Assembly: GCA_934255405.1 (NCBI GenBank)
Contig: CAKQNT010000007.1
Location: 12,876-76,875 of the forward strand
Length of the DNA stretch: 64,000 bases
Direction of reading: 5' to 3'
Source: an uncultured Alphaproteobacteria bacterium
GTDB taxonomy: Bacteria > Pseudomonadota > Alphaproteobacteria > RF32 > CAG-239
A program made the position numbers and the translations under genes. The notes under the pieces were generated by a model. That model made no database searches. It saw nothing but the letters and a program-made list of their open reading frames with translations, and was not told where the DNA came from. Shown in pieces: positions 16,444 to 24,930 of the stretch; positions within the stretch are counted from its first letter, which is position 1; every line of letters begins with the position of its first letter.

Positions 16444-17553
16444 ATGGAAAAGAAAGATAATTTGGGTTGCTTAAAACGCATAAAAATAAAAGGGTTTAAG
16501 TCTATTTCTACCCTGAGCATTGATATTGCTCCACTGAATATTATTGTCGGTCCAAATGGTGTTGGTAAAAGTAATTTTGTAGGGATTTTTGACTTATTAT
16601 ATAACATAGGTGCAAAACAGCTTCAAAAATATATAGCTATAAATGGAGGAGCAAATCGTTTCTTGCATTTTGGTTCTAAAATTACAAACAATGTCTCCAT
16701 TCAACTAGATTTTTCTATTAATCAGTATATATGTAATCTTGTTTATGCTGTTGGAAATAAGTTTATATTTGAAAAAGAAGAAGGTTGCGTTAAAGGAGAT
16801 TATGTTCCTAAATGTATTGATTTTACAAAATATGGAGAAGAAGAAACATCCCTTAATGCAACGTCATATTCAATTGCAGGATATATTAAAACATATTTAA
16901 GCGGTTTGAAAAAGTATCATTTTCACGATACAACAAAAGAAAGTCCTTTGAAACAATCAGCCAATAAACGAGACAATATGCAACTTCGTGGAAATGGTTC
17001 TAATCTTGCTGCTATGTTATATAAGTTTAAGAATAATGAAAAATATAAATATGATTATAATCAAATAGTTAAAACAATAAGGCTTGTAGCCCCATTTTTT
17101 GATGATTTCATATTAGAACCAGATGAAAACGATAATATTTTATTGGCTTGGAAGCACCAAGATTCAGATGAGCATTTTGATTGTTTTGATTTTTCTGACG
17201 GCACGTTAAGATTTATTGCTTTGGTAACTTTACTGCTACAACCTAATGAATTTATTCCTCAAACAATATTAATTGATGAACCAGAATTGGGCTTACATCC
17301 ATATGCACTAAAAATATTAGCTGAATTATTTAAGAATGTTACAAGAAATGGAAAGCAAATTATAGCAACTTCCCAATCGGTATCTTTCATTAATGAATTT
17401 AGCTATGAAGATATAATAATTGCCGATAGAATTAACGGACAATCTGTTTTTCGTCGTTTAGATAAAGAAGAAGTGCAAAATTGGCTAGATGAGTTTGCTA
17501 TGGGAGATATTTGGGCTCGCAATATTATCGGAGGTATGCCAAATGACTTTTAA
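16444..17553 (+). CDS. AAA ATPase of the AAA15/AAA21 (SMC/OLD-like) type
   Basis: A 369-residue ABC-type ATPase. IKGFKSISTLSIDIAPLNIIV leads to Walker A GPNGVGKS (36-43). The ABC-like signature FSDGTLRF is at 250-257, Walker B ILIDEPELGLHP at 275-286, and an ATSQS switch at 308-312. A variable insert lies between. There is no C-terminal TOPRIM nuclease as in OLD, but the overlapping next gene encodes DUF4276. Such ATPase/effector pairs (compare PARIS AriA-AriB, retron and Gabija ATPases) are phage-defence modules; that role is inference here. ATG 16444 chosen because upstream codons are low-complexity. Confidence 0.85.
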   Translation: MEKKDNLGCLKRIKIKGFKSISTLSIDIAPLNIIVGPNGVGKSNFVGIFDLLYNIGAKQLQKYIAINGGANRFLHFGSKITNNVSIQLDFSINQYICNLVYAVGNKFIFEKEEGCVKGDYVPKCIDFTKYGEEETSLNATSYSIAGYIKTYLSGLKKYHFHDTTKESPLKQSANKRDNMQLRGNGSNLAAMLYKFKNNEKYKYDYNQIVKTIRLVAPFFDDFILEPDENDNILLAWKHQDSDEHFDCFDFSDGTLRFIALVTLLLQPNEFIPQTILIDEPELGLHPYALKILAELFKNVTRNGKQIIATSQSVSFINEFSYEDIIIADRINGQSVFRRLDKEEVQNWLDEFAMGDIWARNIIGGMPNDF

Positions 17554-18133
17554 AAATATCTCAGTCATTTGTGAGGGAACCACAGAAAGTGATTTTATTA
17601 AATATTTAAGCCGTGTCTATTTTGTTCCTAAGCGTATTTGCCTTAAGCCAATAATTATGGATGGTAATGTATCTATAGATAGACTTGTTTATTTTGTTCA
17701 TAAAGCTAATTATCCAATCTCAACTACATTTGTGGATTATTATGGTATTAAAGGTAATCCTCAAGAGAGTTGTGAAGAGTTAGAAGCTCTTTTAAAAGAA
17801 AAAGTTAAAAAAGAACATTTCATTCCTTATTTGCAAAAACATGAGACAGAAGCACTATGGTTTTCAAATATAGATGTTATTAGTGAAGTGAAGAATGCAA
17901 CATCAGCTCAACAAAAAAAATTACAGACTATAATTTCTAACTACCCTAATCCTGAAGATATAAATAACAGCAGAGAGACAGCTCCTTCAAAACGTTTAAT
18001 GTCTATTTTCAGTAATTATAATAAAATTATAGATGGTAATAGTATTGCACAAAACATCTCTATTGAGGAAATTAAATTTAAATGTCCTCGTTTTGCTAAT
18101 TGGTTATCTCAAATAGAACGAGAAGTATACTAA
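17543..18133 (+). CDS. DUF4276-family putative effector
   Basis: A 196-residue protein with the DUF4276 landmarks: ICEGTTESDFIKYL (Glu11, Glu15), VDYYGIK (Asp65) and FIPYLQKHETEALWFSN (His100-Glu101). EG-x-TE followed by an Asp motif resembles a TOPRIM metal site, so nuclease activity is plausible but unproven. GGAGG eight bases before ATG 17543 sets the start, 11 bases inside the ATPase gene, so the two are translationally coupled and probably form one complex. Confidence 0.8.
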   Translation: MTFKNISVICEGTTESDFIKYLSRVYFVPKRICLKPIIMDGNVSIDRLVYFVHKANYPISTTFVDYYGIKGNPQESCEELEALLKEKVKKEHFIPYLQKHETEALWFSNIDVISEVKNATSAQQKKLQTIISNYPNPEDINNSRETAPSKRLMSIFSNYNKIIDGNSIAQNISIEEIKFKCPRFANWLSQIEREVY

Positions 18134-18196
18134 AGCAAGACTAAGAAATTCTTGTATGATAAAAATAAAGCTCTACCGAATTATTTAATTTAATTC

Positions 18197-18243
18197 AAAA
18201 TGTTAAACAATCCTCTTCATCCCAACAAAGTTTAACATTTTTA
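18197..18243. terminator. terminator after the ATPase-DUF4276 pair
   Basis: A perfect 12-bp stem, AAAATGTTAAAC (18197-18208) with GTTTAACATTTT (18230-18241), 21-base loop, T-rich on the right and A-rich on the left, so it can serve both this pair and the leftward pseudogene. Confidence 0.65.
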
Positions 18244-18252
18244 AATTTAGGA

Positions 18253-18933
18253 TTATTTTTTGTTCTTTTCCATTTCTTTGGCAAGCTCATTTACGAGCTG
18301 CGTATCACGGTCTTTGTATGCTTGCACCAAAGGAGCATAATATCTTGCGCTTTTGCCTTCACCGACATAAGGAATACGAATAATACTGGATGCTTTTCTT
18401 CCTTGCGCATAGCCAGTAATGTGGCATAAGAAATTCCAAGAACACTTGCAGTTTGCTTCATATTAAGCCATTTCGTTTTCATCGCAATTTCAAGCTCGGT
18501 CTTACTCTTCGTTGTATCCATATTATTAAGATATAGAATTTCTAATTCTGAAGCACAATCATTGATTTTATGTGCCTTTAAGACTTTTATAAAGCTATGG
18601 ATGGATTTATTAGCCATTTTAACCATTCTTGCTCCGAAAAGCATCTGGCTGATTTTAGCTTTAGTCGGAAGAACAATGTCATTGATTTTGAAATCGGTTA
18701 AAAAGAACATATTTTTCCAATTAACCGCAGTAAAATTGACCTCTTCAAAGAATACTTTGCCTTCAAAGATATTATTTTCAAAGGAGCTCTTTAAGAATGA
18801 TATGTTTGATAAACGGAGGTTGGCATTCTTGGCAAATCTGCAATCCTTTAATATCAAGGCATTACTCATGCCTTCTTTCATGTCATCAAGAGTAACATCC
18901 GAATTAAAGATAACAGCTTTGATGAAACGACTT
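18253..18933 (-). pseudogene. frameshifted HTH protein with pentapeptide-like N-terminus
   Basis: Read leftward, residues after about 18930 contain NALILKDCRFAKNANLRLSN and similar pentapeptide-like strands, then a MerR/excisionase-type helix-turn-helix, KWLNMKQTASVLGISYATLL. At about 18390 the frame breaks: the open frame runs on as meaningless sequence to 18291. In the shifted frame a sensible tail appears (GRKASSIIRIPYVGEGKSA onward) and ends in NELAKEMEKNKK with a TAA at 18253. No good start codon precedes it, and an in-frame stop lies near 18936. Both ends therefore look broken. Confidence 0.65.
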
Positions 18934-19277
18934 TAGGGCTGTTAGATATTGCAACTCAAGCAGGAAATATCTTTGATAAGTCGCAGAATCTTGAACTAAA
19001 GAGATTGTTGTTGAAATTTGTCTTTGAGAGCCTGACTTTAACCGAAGGCGTATTAACTTATAAACTGAAGTTTCCGTTTAATGAATTTGTTAATAGTAAC
19101 ATTTTGACGGCACAGGCTGCCAAAGCATACGAACCGAACCAAACTATTGCAAATCAAGGCTTAACTGAACATGGTAACGAAAATGTACAGTTCGGGTATT
19201 TAAAATCGTTAGAACCGCAAGTTTTTGCTAAAAAAAGAGGTTACATTGAAAAATGCAGCCTCTTTCAAAATTGGTGA
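18903..19277 (+). pseudogene. serine recombinase, C-terminal fragment
   Basis: Open frame without a credible start. LGLLDIATQAGNIFDKSQNL then ELKRLLLKFVFESLTLTEG and VLTYKLKFPFNEFVNS match the C-terminal helical end of large serine recombinases (the FVFSNLxLxxGKL...KPFD pattern). The catalytic N-terminal domain is absent, replaced by the opposite-strand pseudogene. The frame runs through the right direct repeat and stops at the tRNA-Glu 3' end, as expected if this enzyme integrated the islet there. Confidence 0.6.
19217..19264. repeat. right direct repeat of the islet (attR-like) and tRNA-Glu terminator
   Basis: Bases 19217-19242 repeat 13940-13965 exactly. On the minus strand, AAAGAGGCTGCAT and ATGTAACCTCTTT form a hairpin followed by a T-run seven bases after the tRNA-Glu 3' end, so it is also the tRNA's terminator. 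Confidence 0.75.
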
Positions 19278-19347
19278 TCCCAACCAGAATCGAACTGGTG
19301 TTCTCGCCGTGAGAGGGCGATGTCCTAGGCCGCTAGACGATGGGACC
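19272..19347 (-). tRNA. tRNA-Glu (anticodon CTC)
   Basis: Minus strand, 76 bases: acceptor GGTCCCA with TGGGATC, anticodon stem TCGCC/GGCGA around loop CTCTCAC giving CTC (reads GAG), T-arm ACCAGTTCGATTCTGGT and encoded CCA. Confidence 0.95.
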
Positions 19348-19431
19348 ATAACCATAAGACATCACCTTAATAATCTAAAAAAAATTAACTTGCAAGAAGT
19401 TTTTTGCAATTTTATTAAAAATCCTCAATTG

Positions 19432-21006
19432 TTATTGCACATGGTTTAGCATATATACGTTGTCAAATCCCCGCTGTGCCAGAATCTGATAAGCGATATA
19501 GGCTCCGTAGCCGCTGTTGTCGTACAATGCCATTTTCTTGTTTTTGGGCAGTAGCGGATAACTTTCGCGCAGATATGGCAACGGAAAGTTTATGGCTCCG
19601 GGCTGATGACCTCTGGCGAAGCTTTCCGGAGAGCGAATGTCCACCAGCAAAGTGTCTTTGTCAATTGCAGAAAGAGTGTGCAACTTGCCGGATAAGACTT
19701 CTTGCGCCAGAGAGCCGAGATTGTTTAGGGCGTCTTTGGCATTTGCAAATGGCGGAGAATATGCAACCTCCAGATTTATTAAATCACTTATTGAGCCGCC
19801 CCGCTGAATAAGAGCGCTTACGGCATTAATCCGTTCCGGCACTCCGGCCTTGCCGACTGCTTGAAAACCCAATATTTGCCCATCTGCGGCAAACAGCAGC
19901 TTGAGGTGTAGTTTTTGCGCGTTGGGATAATATCCGGCATGATTGTTTTGCCGCAGATACAAACGATGATATTTTATTCCTGCCGCTTGTAATTTTGCCT
20001 CTGAACATCCGGTTGTCGCCGCGATGTAATCAAAAACCTTAATAATATCTGTGCCGATAAAATTAGAAAATTCGCCTTTTTCTCCACAAATATGGTCTGC
20101 GGCAACCCGAGCTTGTTTGAGGGCTGAAGATGCGTTGCTCCAGCGCTCGGGACGGTTGGTGATTTTGTTGATAATCTCCACATTATCGCCACAGGCGTAG
20201 ATATCGGCATCGTTAGTTTGCATAAATTTGTTGGTTTTGATGCCGCCGCTTTGCCCAACTCCCAAATCCGCCATAATCGGGAGTTTAATATCCGGTTTGT
20301 TTCCGGTGGCGATAATTGCCATATCGTATTTTAGCTTTTTCCCGCTGCTTAGCTTGACCTCTGTAGAGCCAAATGATCGAACTTGCGTGTTGAGATAGAG
20401 TTTTATTCCTTTGTCCTGAAGCTCTTGTTCAACAATTTCTGCCATATCCTTATCCATGTTTGGCAAAATATGGTTGCTCATATCAATCAGATATACTTTT
20501 GCCTTGAGCGCAGAAAAAGCCTCGGCGGCTTCAATGCCGACACTGCCGGCGCCCAGAATCAGAACTCGCAAAGCGCCGGTGCCAAAATAATAATCGCGAA
20601 TTTTGCCAATGCCAGAAATCGAACGAATTGTAAATATATTGTCTCCCAAAATTCCATTGATATCCGGCCTTAGTTGCAAGGCGCCGGTAGCAATTATGAG
20701 CTTGTCATAAGTCTCGGATTGGTGGTTGAGTATCATCACTCTTTTTTCGGAGCGATCAATTCCTATCACTTCATTTTCCAAGCGAACATCTATACGAAAA
20801 ACGTCGCGCATTTGTTCGATTGTTGCGCCGATTAATTCGTCTTTACTCTTAATCAAACCCGCAAGCAAATAGGTGAGTCCGCAGTTTGCAACCGCAAATT
20901 CATCGCTTTTTTCCAGCACAATGATTTGCGCTTTTTCGTTCATTCGTCGTAGTCTGGTTGCGGCAGAAATTCCGGCGCTGCCGCCGCCGATAATCACTAC
21001 TTTCAT
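19432..21006 (-). CDS. CoA-disulfide reductase-like flavoprotein with C-terminal rhodanese domain
   Basis: A 524-residue pyridine nucleotide-disulfide oxidoreductase of the CoADR-Rhd type. FAD site IIGGGSAGISAA (5-16), redox Cys42 in ANCGLTYL, NAD(P)H site LGAGSVGIEAAEAF, then ACGDNVEI. Residues about 440-524 are a rhodanese domain, but its active-site loop reads YDNSGYGA where a CxxGxR loop is expected: the catalytic Cys is replaced by Asp. The domain may therefore serve binding rather than sulfur transfer. GGAGGT ribosome site. Single gene, divergent from ffh. Confidence 0.88.
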   Translation of the reverse strand: MKVVIIGGGSAGISAATRLRRMNEKAQIIVLEKSDEFAVANCGLTYLLAGLIKSKDELIGATIEQMRDVFRIDVRLENEVIGIDRSEKRVMILNHQSETYDKLIIATGALQLRPDINGILGDNIFTIRSISGIGKIRDYYFGTGALRVLILGAGSVGIEAAEAFSALKAKVYLIDMSNHILPNMDKDMAEIVEQELQDKGIKLYLNTQVRSFGSTEVKLSSGKKLKYDMAIIATGNKPDIKLPIMADLGVGQSGGIKTNKFMQTNDADIYACGDNVEIINKITNRPERWSNASSALKQARVAADHICGEKGEFSNFIGTDIIKVFDYIAATTGCSEAKLQAAGIKYHRLYLRQNNHAGYYPNAQKLHLKLLFAADGQILGFQAVGKAGVPERINAVSALIQRGGSISDLINLEVAYSPPFANAKDALNNLGSLAQEVLSGKLHTLSAIDKDTLLVDIRSPESFARGHQPGAINFPLPYLRESYPLLPKNKKMALYDNSGYGAYIAYQILAQRGFDNVYMLNHVQ

Positions 21007-21088
21007 TGCGTTGACCTCCTTTTATGATTTTAAATATCGACTAAACGGCAAATTTTAAGAGGCGGAACCAAAATAAAGGATTTTTTGC

Positions 21089-21117
21089 TTGACTCTTCCA
21101 AATAAAACTAATATAAA
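21089..21117 (+). promoter_or_regulatory. promoter of the ffh-rpsP-rimM-trmD-rplS operon
   Basis: TTGACT (21089-21094), 17-base spacer, TATAAA (21112-21117). This is the best sigma70 match in the gap and predicts a transcript start near 21124. Confidence 0.7.
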
Positions 21118-21213
21118 AACCTCAGATTTTTCAAATGAGATAACGAAAAATTCATCTACTCCGAGGAGTACCGCCAGTCAGCGAGGGTTCGCACACTGGC
21201 GCGTTAGAGGTTT
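21117..21213 (+). promoter_or_regulatory. candidate structured leader upstream of ffh
   Basis: Three hairpins lie in series: 21126-21132 with 21145-21151 (7 bp), 21157-21161 with 21165-21170 (5 bp), and 21172-21178 with 21195-21201 (7 bp, enclosing GCGA/TCGC). AAACCTC at 21117-21123 and GAGGTTT at 21207-21213 could close them into a four-way junction right before the ribosome site. The predicted transcript start near 21124 would exclude that closing strand, so only the three inner hairpins are safe. Confidence 0.45.
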
Positions 21214-21228
21214 AAATAAGGTTTGGCA

Positions 21229-22611
21229 ATGTTCGAAAGTTTGACAGACAAATTAACGGCGGTTTTTAATAAGATTACTTCGCGCGGCGTGCTGAGCGAA
21301 GATGATATTAATGCCACTATGCGCGAGATTCGCATTGCTCTGTTGGAGGCGGATGTTGCTCTGCCGGTGGTTAAAGAATTTATTGCTCACGTCAAAGAAC
21401 AGGCATTGGGTGAAAAGGTTGTTCGTTCAATCCGCCCCGGACAAATGGTGGTTAAGATTGTTCACGATGAGCTTCTAAAACTGCTGGGTGAGGGAGATAC
21501 TTCTCTCAATTTCAAGGCTGTTCCTCCGGTTTCAATCCTTATGCTTGGGCTTCAGGGCTCCGGCAAGACCACCACTTCTGCCAAACTGGCCAAGCGTTTA
21601 GCCAAACAAGGCAAAAAAGTGCTGTTGGCCTCATTGGATGTCTATCGTCCGGCGGCTCAAGAGCAGTTGGCGCAGTTGGCGGGGCAAATCGGAGGTTTTT
21701 CTTTGCCGATTGTTAAAGGTGAAAAACCTTCTGCTATCACTCGTCGCGCTCTTGATTATGCCAAAAAAGGCGGATTTGATGTAATTATTTTAGACTCTGC
21801 CGGTCGTTTACATATAGACAATCAGCTGATGGAAGAGGTAATTGAGGTCAAAAAGATTGCTAATCCCACAGAGGTTTTGTTGGTTGCCGATGCTATGATC
21901 GGACAAGACGCCTGCAATGTGGCTAAGGAGTTTCAGGAGCGTGTCGGCGTTACCGGATTGGTGTTGACCAGAATAGACGGTTCTTCTAGAGCCGGAGCGG
22001 CGCTTTCTATGAAAATGGTTGCCGGAGTGCCTATCAAGTTTTTGGGTACCGGTGAAAAAGTAGATGAGTTTGAGGAATTTCACGCAGATCGTTTGGCAGG
22101 TCGCATTTTGGGGCAGGGCGATGTTGTTTCTTTGGTCGAAAAGGCCATGGAGAATGTTGATCGCGCCGAGACCGAAAGGCTCGCCGCTCAAATGATGAAA
22201 GGGCGTTTTGACCTCAATATGATGTTGTCTCAGTTGAAGCAGGTTCAAAAACTTGGTTCGCTTGGGGGGATAATTGGAATGATTCCCGGCTTATCCAAGT
22301 TCAAGAATCAGATTGAAGCTGCCGGAGTCGGCGACAATTTGATTAAAAAACAAGAGGCGATTATTCTTTCTATGACCAAAGAAGAAAGAAGTAATCCCGA
22401 TATTATCAAAGCATCACGCAAGAAAAGAATTGCGGCAGGCTCCGGAGTTGAAGTTCACGAGGTTAACAAATTGCTCAAGTCTTATGAGCAGATGTCAACC
22501 ATGATGAAAAAAATGGGCCGTATGGGGGGTATGCCTTCCATGGCTATGTTAAAGAACTCTCCGTTTGGCAATATGCTGGGCGGAGGAATGGGAAAATTCC
22601 CGTTTAAGTAA
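21229..22611 (+). CDS. ffh: signal recognition particle protein Ffh
   Basis: The SRP54-type GTPase that binds 4.5S RNA and signal sequences and delivers ribosomes to FtsY. N-domain, then GTPase motifs GLQGSGKTTTSAKLA, DVYRPAAQEQL, DSAGRLH and TRIDGSSRAGAAL. The C-terminal Met-rich M domain (MMKGRFDLNMMLSQL, SRKKRIAAGSG) ends in a Gly/Met tail. Start set at MFESLTDKL, the normal Ffh N-terminus, two codons after the first possible TTG. Length 460 is standard. First gene of the rpsP-rimM-trmD-rplS operon, a common bacterial arrangement. Confidence 0.97.
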   Translation: MFESLTDKLTAVFNKITSRGVLSEDDINATMREIRIALLEADVALPVVKEFIAHVKEQALGEKVVRSIRPGQMVVKIVHDELLKLLGEGDTSLNFKAVPPVSILMLGLQGSGKTTTSAKLAKRLAKQGKKVLLASLDVYRPAAQEQLAQLAGQIGGFSLPIVKGEKPSAITRRALDYAKKGGFDVIILDSAGRLHIDNQLMEEVIEVKKIANPTEVLLVADAMIGQDACNVAKEFQERVGVTGLVLTRIDGSSRAGAALSMKMVAGVPIKFLGTGEKVDEFEEFHADRLAGRILGQGDVVSLVEKAMENVDRAETERLAAQMMKGRFDLNMMLSQLKQVQKLGSLGGIIGMIPGLSKFKNQIEAAGVGDNLIKKQEAIILSMTKEERSNPDIIKASRKKRIAAGSGVEVHEVNKLLKSYEQMSTMMKKMGRMGGMPSMAMLKNSPFGNMLGGGMGKFPFK

Positions 22612-22633
22612 ACAAATATAGAAAGGAAAATAA

Positions 22634-23044
22634 ATGTCAGTACGTATCAGACTGTCCCGTGGTGGTTCTAAGAAACGTCCGTTTTACAAAGTTGTAGCCG
22701 CTGATCAGCGCGCTCCTCGCGATGGCCGTTTTATCGAGAGATTGGGTTCTTACAACCCGATGTTGCCCAAAGACCACGCCGAGAGATTCGTTATCAATGA
22801 AGAGCGTGTAAAATATTGGCTTTCTAACGGTGCAGAGCCGACAGAAAGATTGCAGAAGATGTTGTCTTCTCTGGGCTTGGTTGCTGCTCCTGCTACTCGT
22901 GAACAGCCCAAGAAGTCTGCTCCCAAGGCCAAAGCCGTAGAGCGTATGAAAGAAAAAGAAGAAAAAGCAAAAGCTGCCGCTGAGGCTGCTGCTGCCGCCG
23001 CTGCCGAAGCTGCTGCTCCGGCTGAGGAAGCTTCTGCCGAATAA
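22634..23044 (+). CDS. rpsP: 30S ribosomal protein S16
   Basis: [20 protein letters not shown] and [11 protein letters not shown] are diagnostic of S16. The core is about 80 residues; the remaining 55 are an Ala/Lys/Glu-rich tail ([16 protein letters not shown] type), common in alphaproteobacterial S16 and probably disordered. AGAAAGGA ribosome site. Second in the operon. Confidence 0.97.
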   Translation: MSVRIRLSRGGSKKRPFYKVVAADQRAPRDGRFIERLGSYNPMLPKDHAERFVINEERVKYWLSNGAEPTERLQKMLSSLGLVAAPATREQPKKSAPKAKAVERMKEKEEKAKAAAEAAAAAAAEAAAPAEEASAE

Positions 23045-23086
23045 CAAATTTTTTAGTTACCTGCCGTCTTAAACAAGGATTCTTAA

Positions 23087-23620
23087 ATGACCGCATCAAA
23101 CAAAATCTGCTTAGGCGCCATTGTCGGGGTGCATGGAATCAGAGGTGAAGTTAAAGTCAAAAGCTTTACCGAAGATGAGAAAAACCTCACACACTATGGT
23201 TTGCTTTCCAATCTGGAGGGTAATCGCAAGTTTGAGCTGAAGATTGTCGGACATTCCAAAGAATTACTCCGTGTTAAGGTTAAAGGGGTCGAGGATCGCA
23301 ACGTGGCAGAAACTCTTGTTGGCACGGGGCTGTATGTGGAGCGCTCGCTCTTGCCCGAGTTGCCGGAGGAGGAATATTACCACAGTGACCTTATCGGTCT
23401 TATGGCGCTAAATGCCAAAGGTGAAAAAGTGGGCACCGTAAACGCCCTTTATAACTTTGGCGCCGGCGATATTATAGAGCTGAAAACGGTTGAGGGACGT
23501 TTGGAGATGCTGCCTTTTACTATGGCGTATGTTCCGACAGTCAACCTAAAAGACGGTTTTATTATTGTTGAGATGATGCAATTTGCACCGGAAGAAGACG
23601 GAGCAGACAGTGAAGGTTAA
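23087..23620 (+). CDS. rimM: 16S rRNA-processing/30S maturation protein RimM
   Basis: RimM binds S19 and helps mature the 30S head. N-terminal barrel with [23 protein letters not shown]-barrel C-terminal part with [20 protein letters not shown] and [14 protein letters not shown]. Length 177 is typical. Coupled to trmD, whose GTG start lies inside its 3' end. Confidence 0.95.
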   Translation: MTASNKICLGAIVGVHGIRGEVKVKSFTEDEKNLTHYGLLSNLEGNRKFELKIVGHSKELLRVKVKGVEDRNVAETLVGTGLYVERSLLPELPEEEYYHSDLIGLMALNAKGEKVGTVNALYNFGAGDIIELKTVEGRLEMLPFTMAYVPTVNLKDGFIIVEMMQFAPEEDGADSEG

Positions 23621-24299
23621 GGTTTTTACCATATTTCCTGAACTGTTCCCCGGATTTTTGGGGAGTTCCCTGACCGGCAAAGCCCTTGATGAGGGCAAAT
23701 GGTCAATAGAGGCTGTAAACATTCGCGATTTTGCTTTTGATAAGCATGGATCTGTGGATGATACGCCGACTGGCGGAGGCGCCGGTATGGTTATGCGGCC
23801 TGATGTTTTGGGGGCTGCGCTCAAGGCTCACTATCAAGGCGGACGCCTGATAAATATGAGCCCCAGAGGCAAGCCGTTGACCCAAAAACTGGTGCATGAG
23901 CTGGCTCAAGAGCCCGAACTGAGCATTATATGCAGTCGGTTTGAGGGGGTTGATGAAAGAGTTTTGGAGGCCTTTGGGGCTGAAGATATCTCTATCGGAG
24001 ACTATGTCTTGACCGGCGGCGAGCAGGCCGCGCAGATTATGCTGGATGCCATAATCCGCTTGTTGCCCAACGTGCTGGGAAATTCGGAATCTATTGCTGA
24101 CGAGAGTTTTGAAAACGCTTTGTTGGAATATCCGCAATATACCAAGCCGGCTGAATGGGAAGGGCGCAAGGTGCCGGATGTTTTGCTCGGCGGGCATCAT
24201 CAAAAGATAAGAGACTGGAGATTAGAGCAGTCCAAACAGGTAACAAAGGCCAGACGGCCGGATTTGTGGAAAAAATATCTTGATTCTGAAAAGAATTAG
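23610..24299 (+). CDS. trmD: tRNA (guanine37-N1)-methyltransferase TrmD
   Basis: Methylates G37 of tRNAs from S-adenosylmethionine, preventing frameshifts; a SPOUT-fold homodimer. The start is GTG 23610 ([12 protein letters not shown]), with GGAG eight bases upstream and overlapping rimM; earlier in-frame codons are rimM sequence. Motifs: [27 protein letters not shown] and the knotted SAM site [14 protein letters not shown]. Length 229 is slightly short of the usual 240-250. Confidence 0.96.
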   Translation: MKVKVFTIFPELFPGFLGSSLTGKALDEGKWSIEAVNIRDFAFDKHGSVDDTPTGGGAGMVMRPDVLGAALKAHYQGGRLINMSPRGKPLTQKLVHELAQEPELSIICSRFEGVDERVLEAFGAEDISIGDYVLTGGEQAAQIMLDAIIRLLPNVLGNSESIADESFENALLEYPQYTKPAEWEGRKVPDVLLGGHHQKIRDWRLEQSKQVTKARRPDLWKKYLDSEKN

Positions 24300-24339
24300 G
24301 TGTACAAGCTAACCAAATACTTACAAAAGGGTAAAAGTA

Positions 24340-24753
24340 ATGAACATTATTGAAAACATTGAAAAAGAGCAGATGAACAAGCTCCTCGAAGGTAAAAATC
24401 TTCCTGATTTCAAACCCGGTGACACTTTGAAGGTTCATACCAAAGTTAAAGAAGGTGACCGTGAGCGTATTCAGGTTTATGAGGGTGTTTGCATTGCCCG
24501 CAAGAACGATGGCTTGAATTCTTCTTTCACCGTTCGCAAAATTTCTTTCGGTGAAGGCGTTGAGCGTGTATTCCCGCTTTATTCTCCGAATGTAGCAAAG
24601 ATTGAAGTTGCTCGTATTGGTAAAATCCGTCGTGCCAAACTTTATTTCTTGCGCGCTTTGCGTGGTCGTTCTGCTCGTATTGCCGACGATTTGTCTGCTG
24701 CTTCCAAGGCTAAAGAGGCTGCTGCCGCTGCTACTGCCGAAGAGAGCAAATAA
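24340..24753 (+). CDS. rplS: 50S ribosomal protein L19
   Basis: L19 core with [29 protein letters not shown] and [19 protein letters not shown]. The family core is about 115 residues; an Ala/Lys-rich tail of 20 follows. Last gene of the operon, ended by a terminator. Confidence 0.97.
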   Translation: MNIIENIEKEQMNKLLEGKNLPDFKPGDTLKVHTKVKEGDRERIQVYEGVCIARKNDGLNSSFTVRKISFGEGVERVFPLYSPNVAKIEVARIGKIRRAKLYFLRALRGRSARIADDLSAASKAKEAAAAATAEESK

Positions 24754-24779
24754 GTCTGCAATTTGCCGAAACAATCAAA

Positions 24780-24807
24780 ACTCCGCCTTATTTGTGCGGA
24801 GTTTTTT
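24780..24807 (+). terminator. terminator of the ffh-rplS operon
   Basis: ACTCCGC (24780-24786) pairs with GCGGAGT (24796-24802), nine-base loop, followed by six T. Confidence 0.9.
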
Positions 24808-24865
24808 TGTTGATATTAAAGTTGCGTAAACATTTTTTTGTTAAATATGTAATATAAAAATCGTA

Positions 24866-24894
24866 TTGACAGTTTTGGACAAAAAAGATATACT
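24866..24894 (+). promoter_or_regulatory. consensus sigma70 promoter
   Basis: TTGACA (24866-24871), 17-base spacer, TATACT (24889-24894); one base from full consensus. It precedes the two-gene unit at 24931-25828. Confidence 0.8.
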
Positions 24895-24930
24895 AAGAGC
24901 AATAATAAGCTTTTTTAGAGGAGAGTTTTA

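Larger units (their letters stand above)
13940..19264. mobile_element. integrated 5.3-kb islet at tRNA-Glu
   Basis: Direct repeats at 13940-13965 and 19217-19242 bracket a block of unrelated cargo genes: KH-repeat protein, small orphan, AAA ATPase-DUF4276 pair, broken HTH gene and a serine-recombinase fragment. The right repeat lies within 30 bases of the 3' end of tRNA-Glu, a common integration position. Cargo is more AT-rich by eye than the flanking operons. The recombinase is only a C-terminal remnant, so the element is probably immobile. Confidence 0.65.

Noticed and set aside
18562..18936. Rightward open frame opposite the HTH pseudogene
   Set aside because: Low-complexity hydrophobic product, no ribosome site; a shadow of the leftward sequence, which has a recognisable HTH.
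21089..21228. 4.5S/SRP RNA gene in front of ffh
   Set aside because: No GGAAGGAAGCAGCC-like or GGTGxxAG-type SRP loop motif on either strand; the region forms several short hairpins, not one long one.
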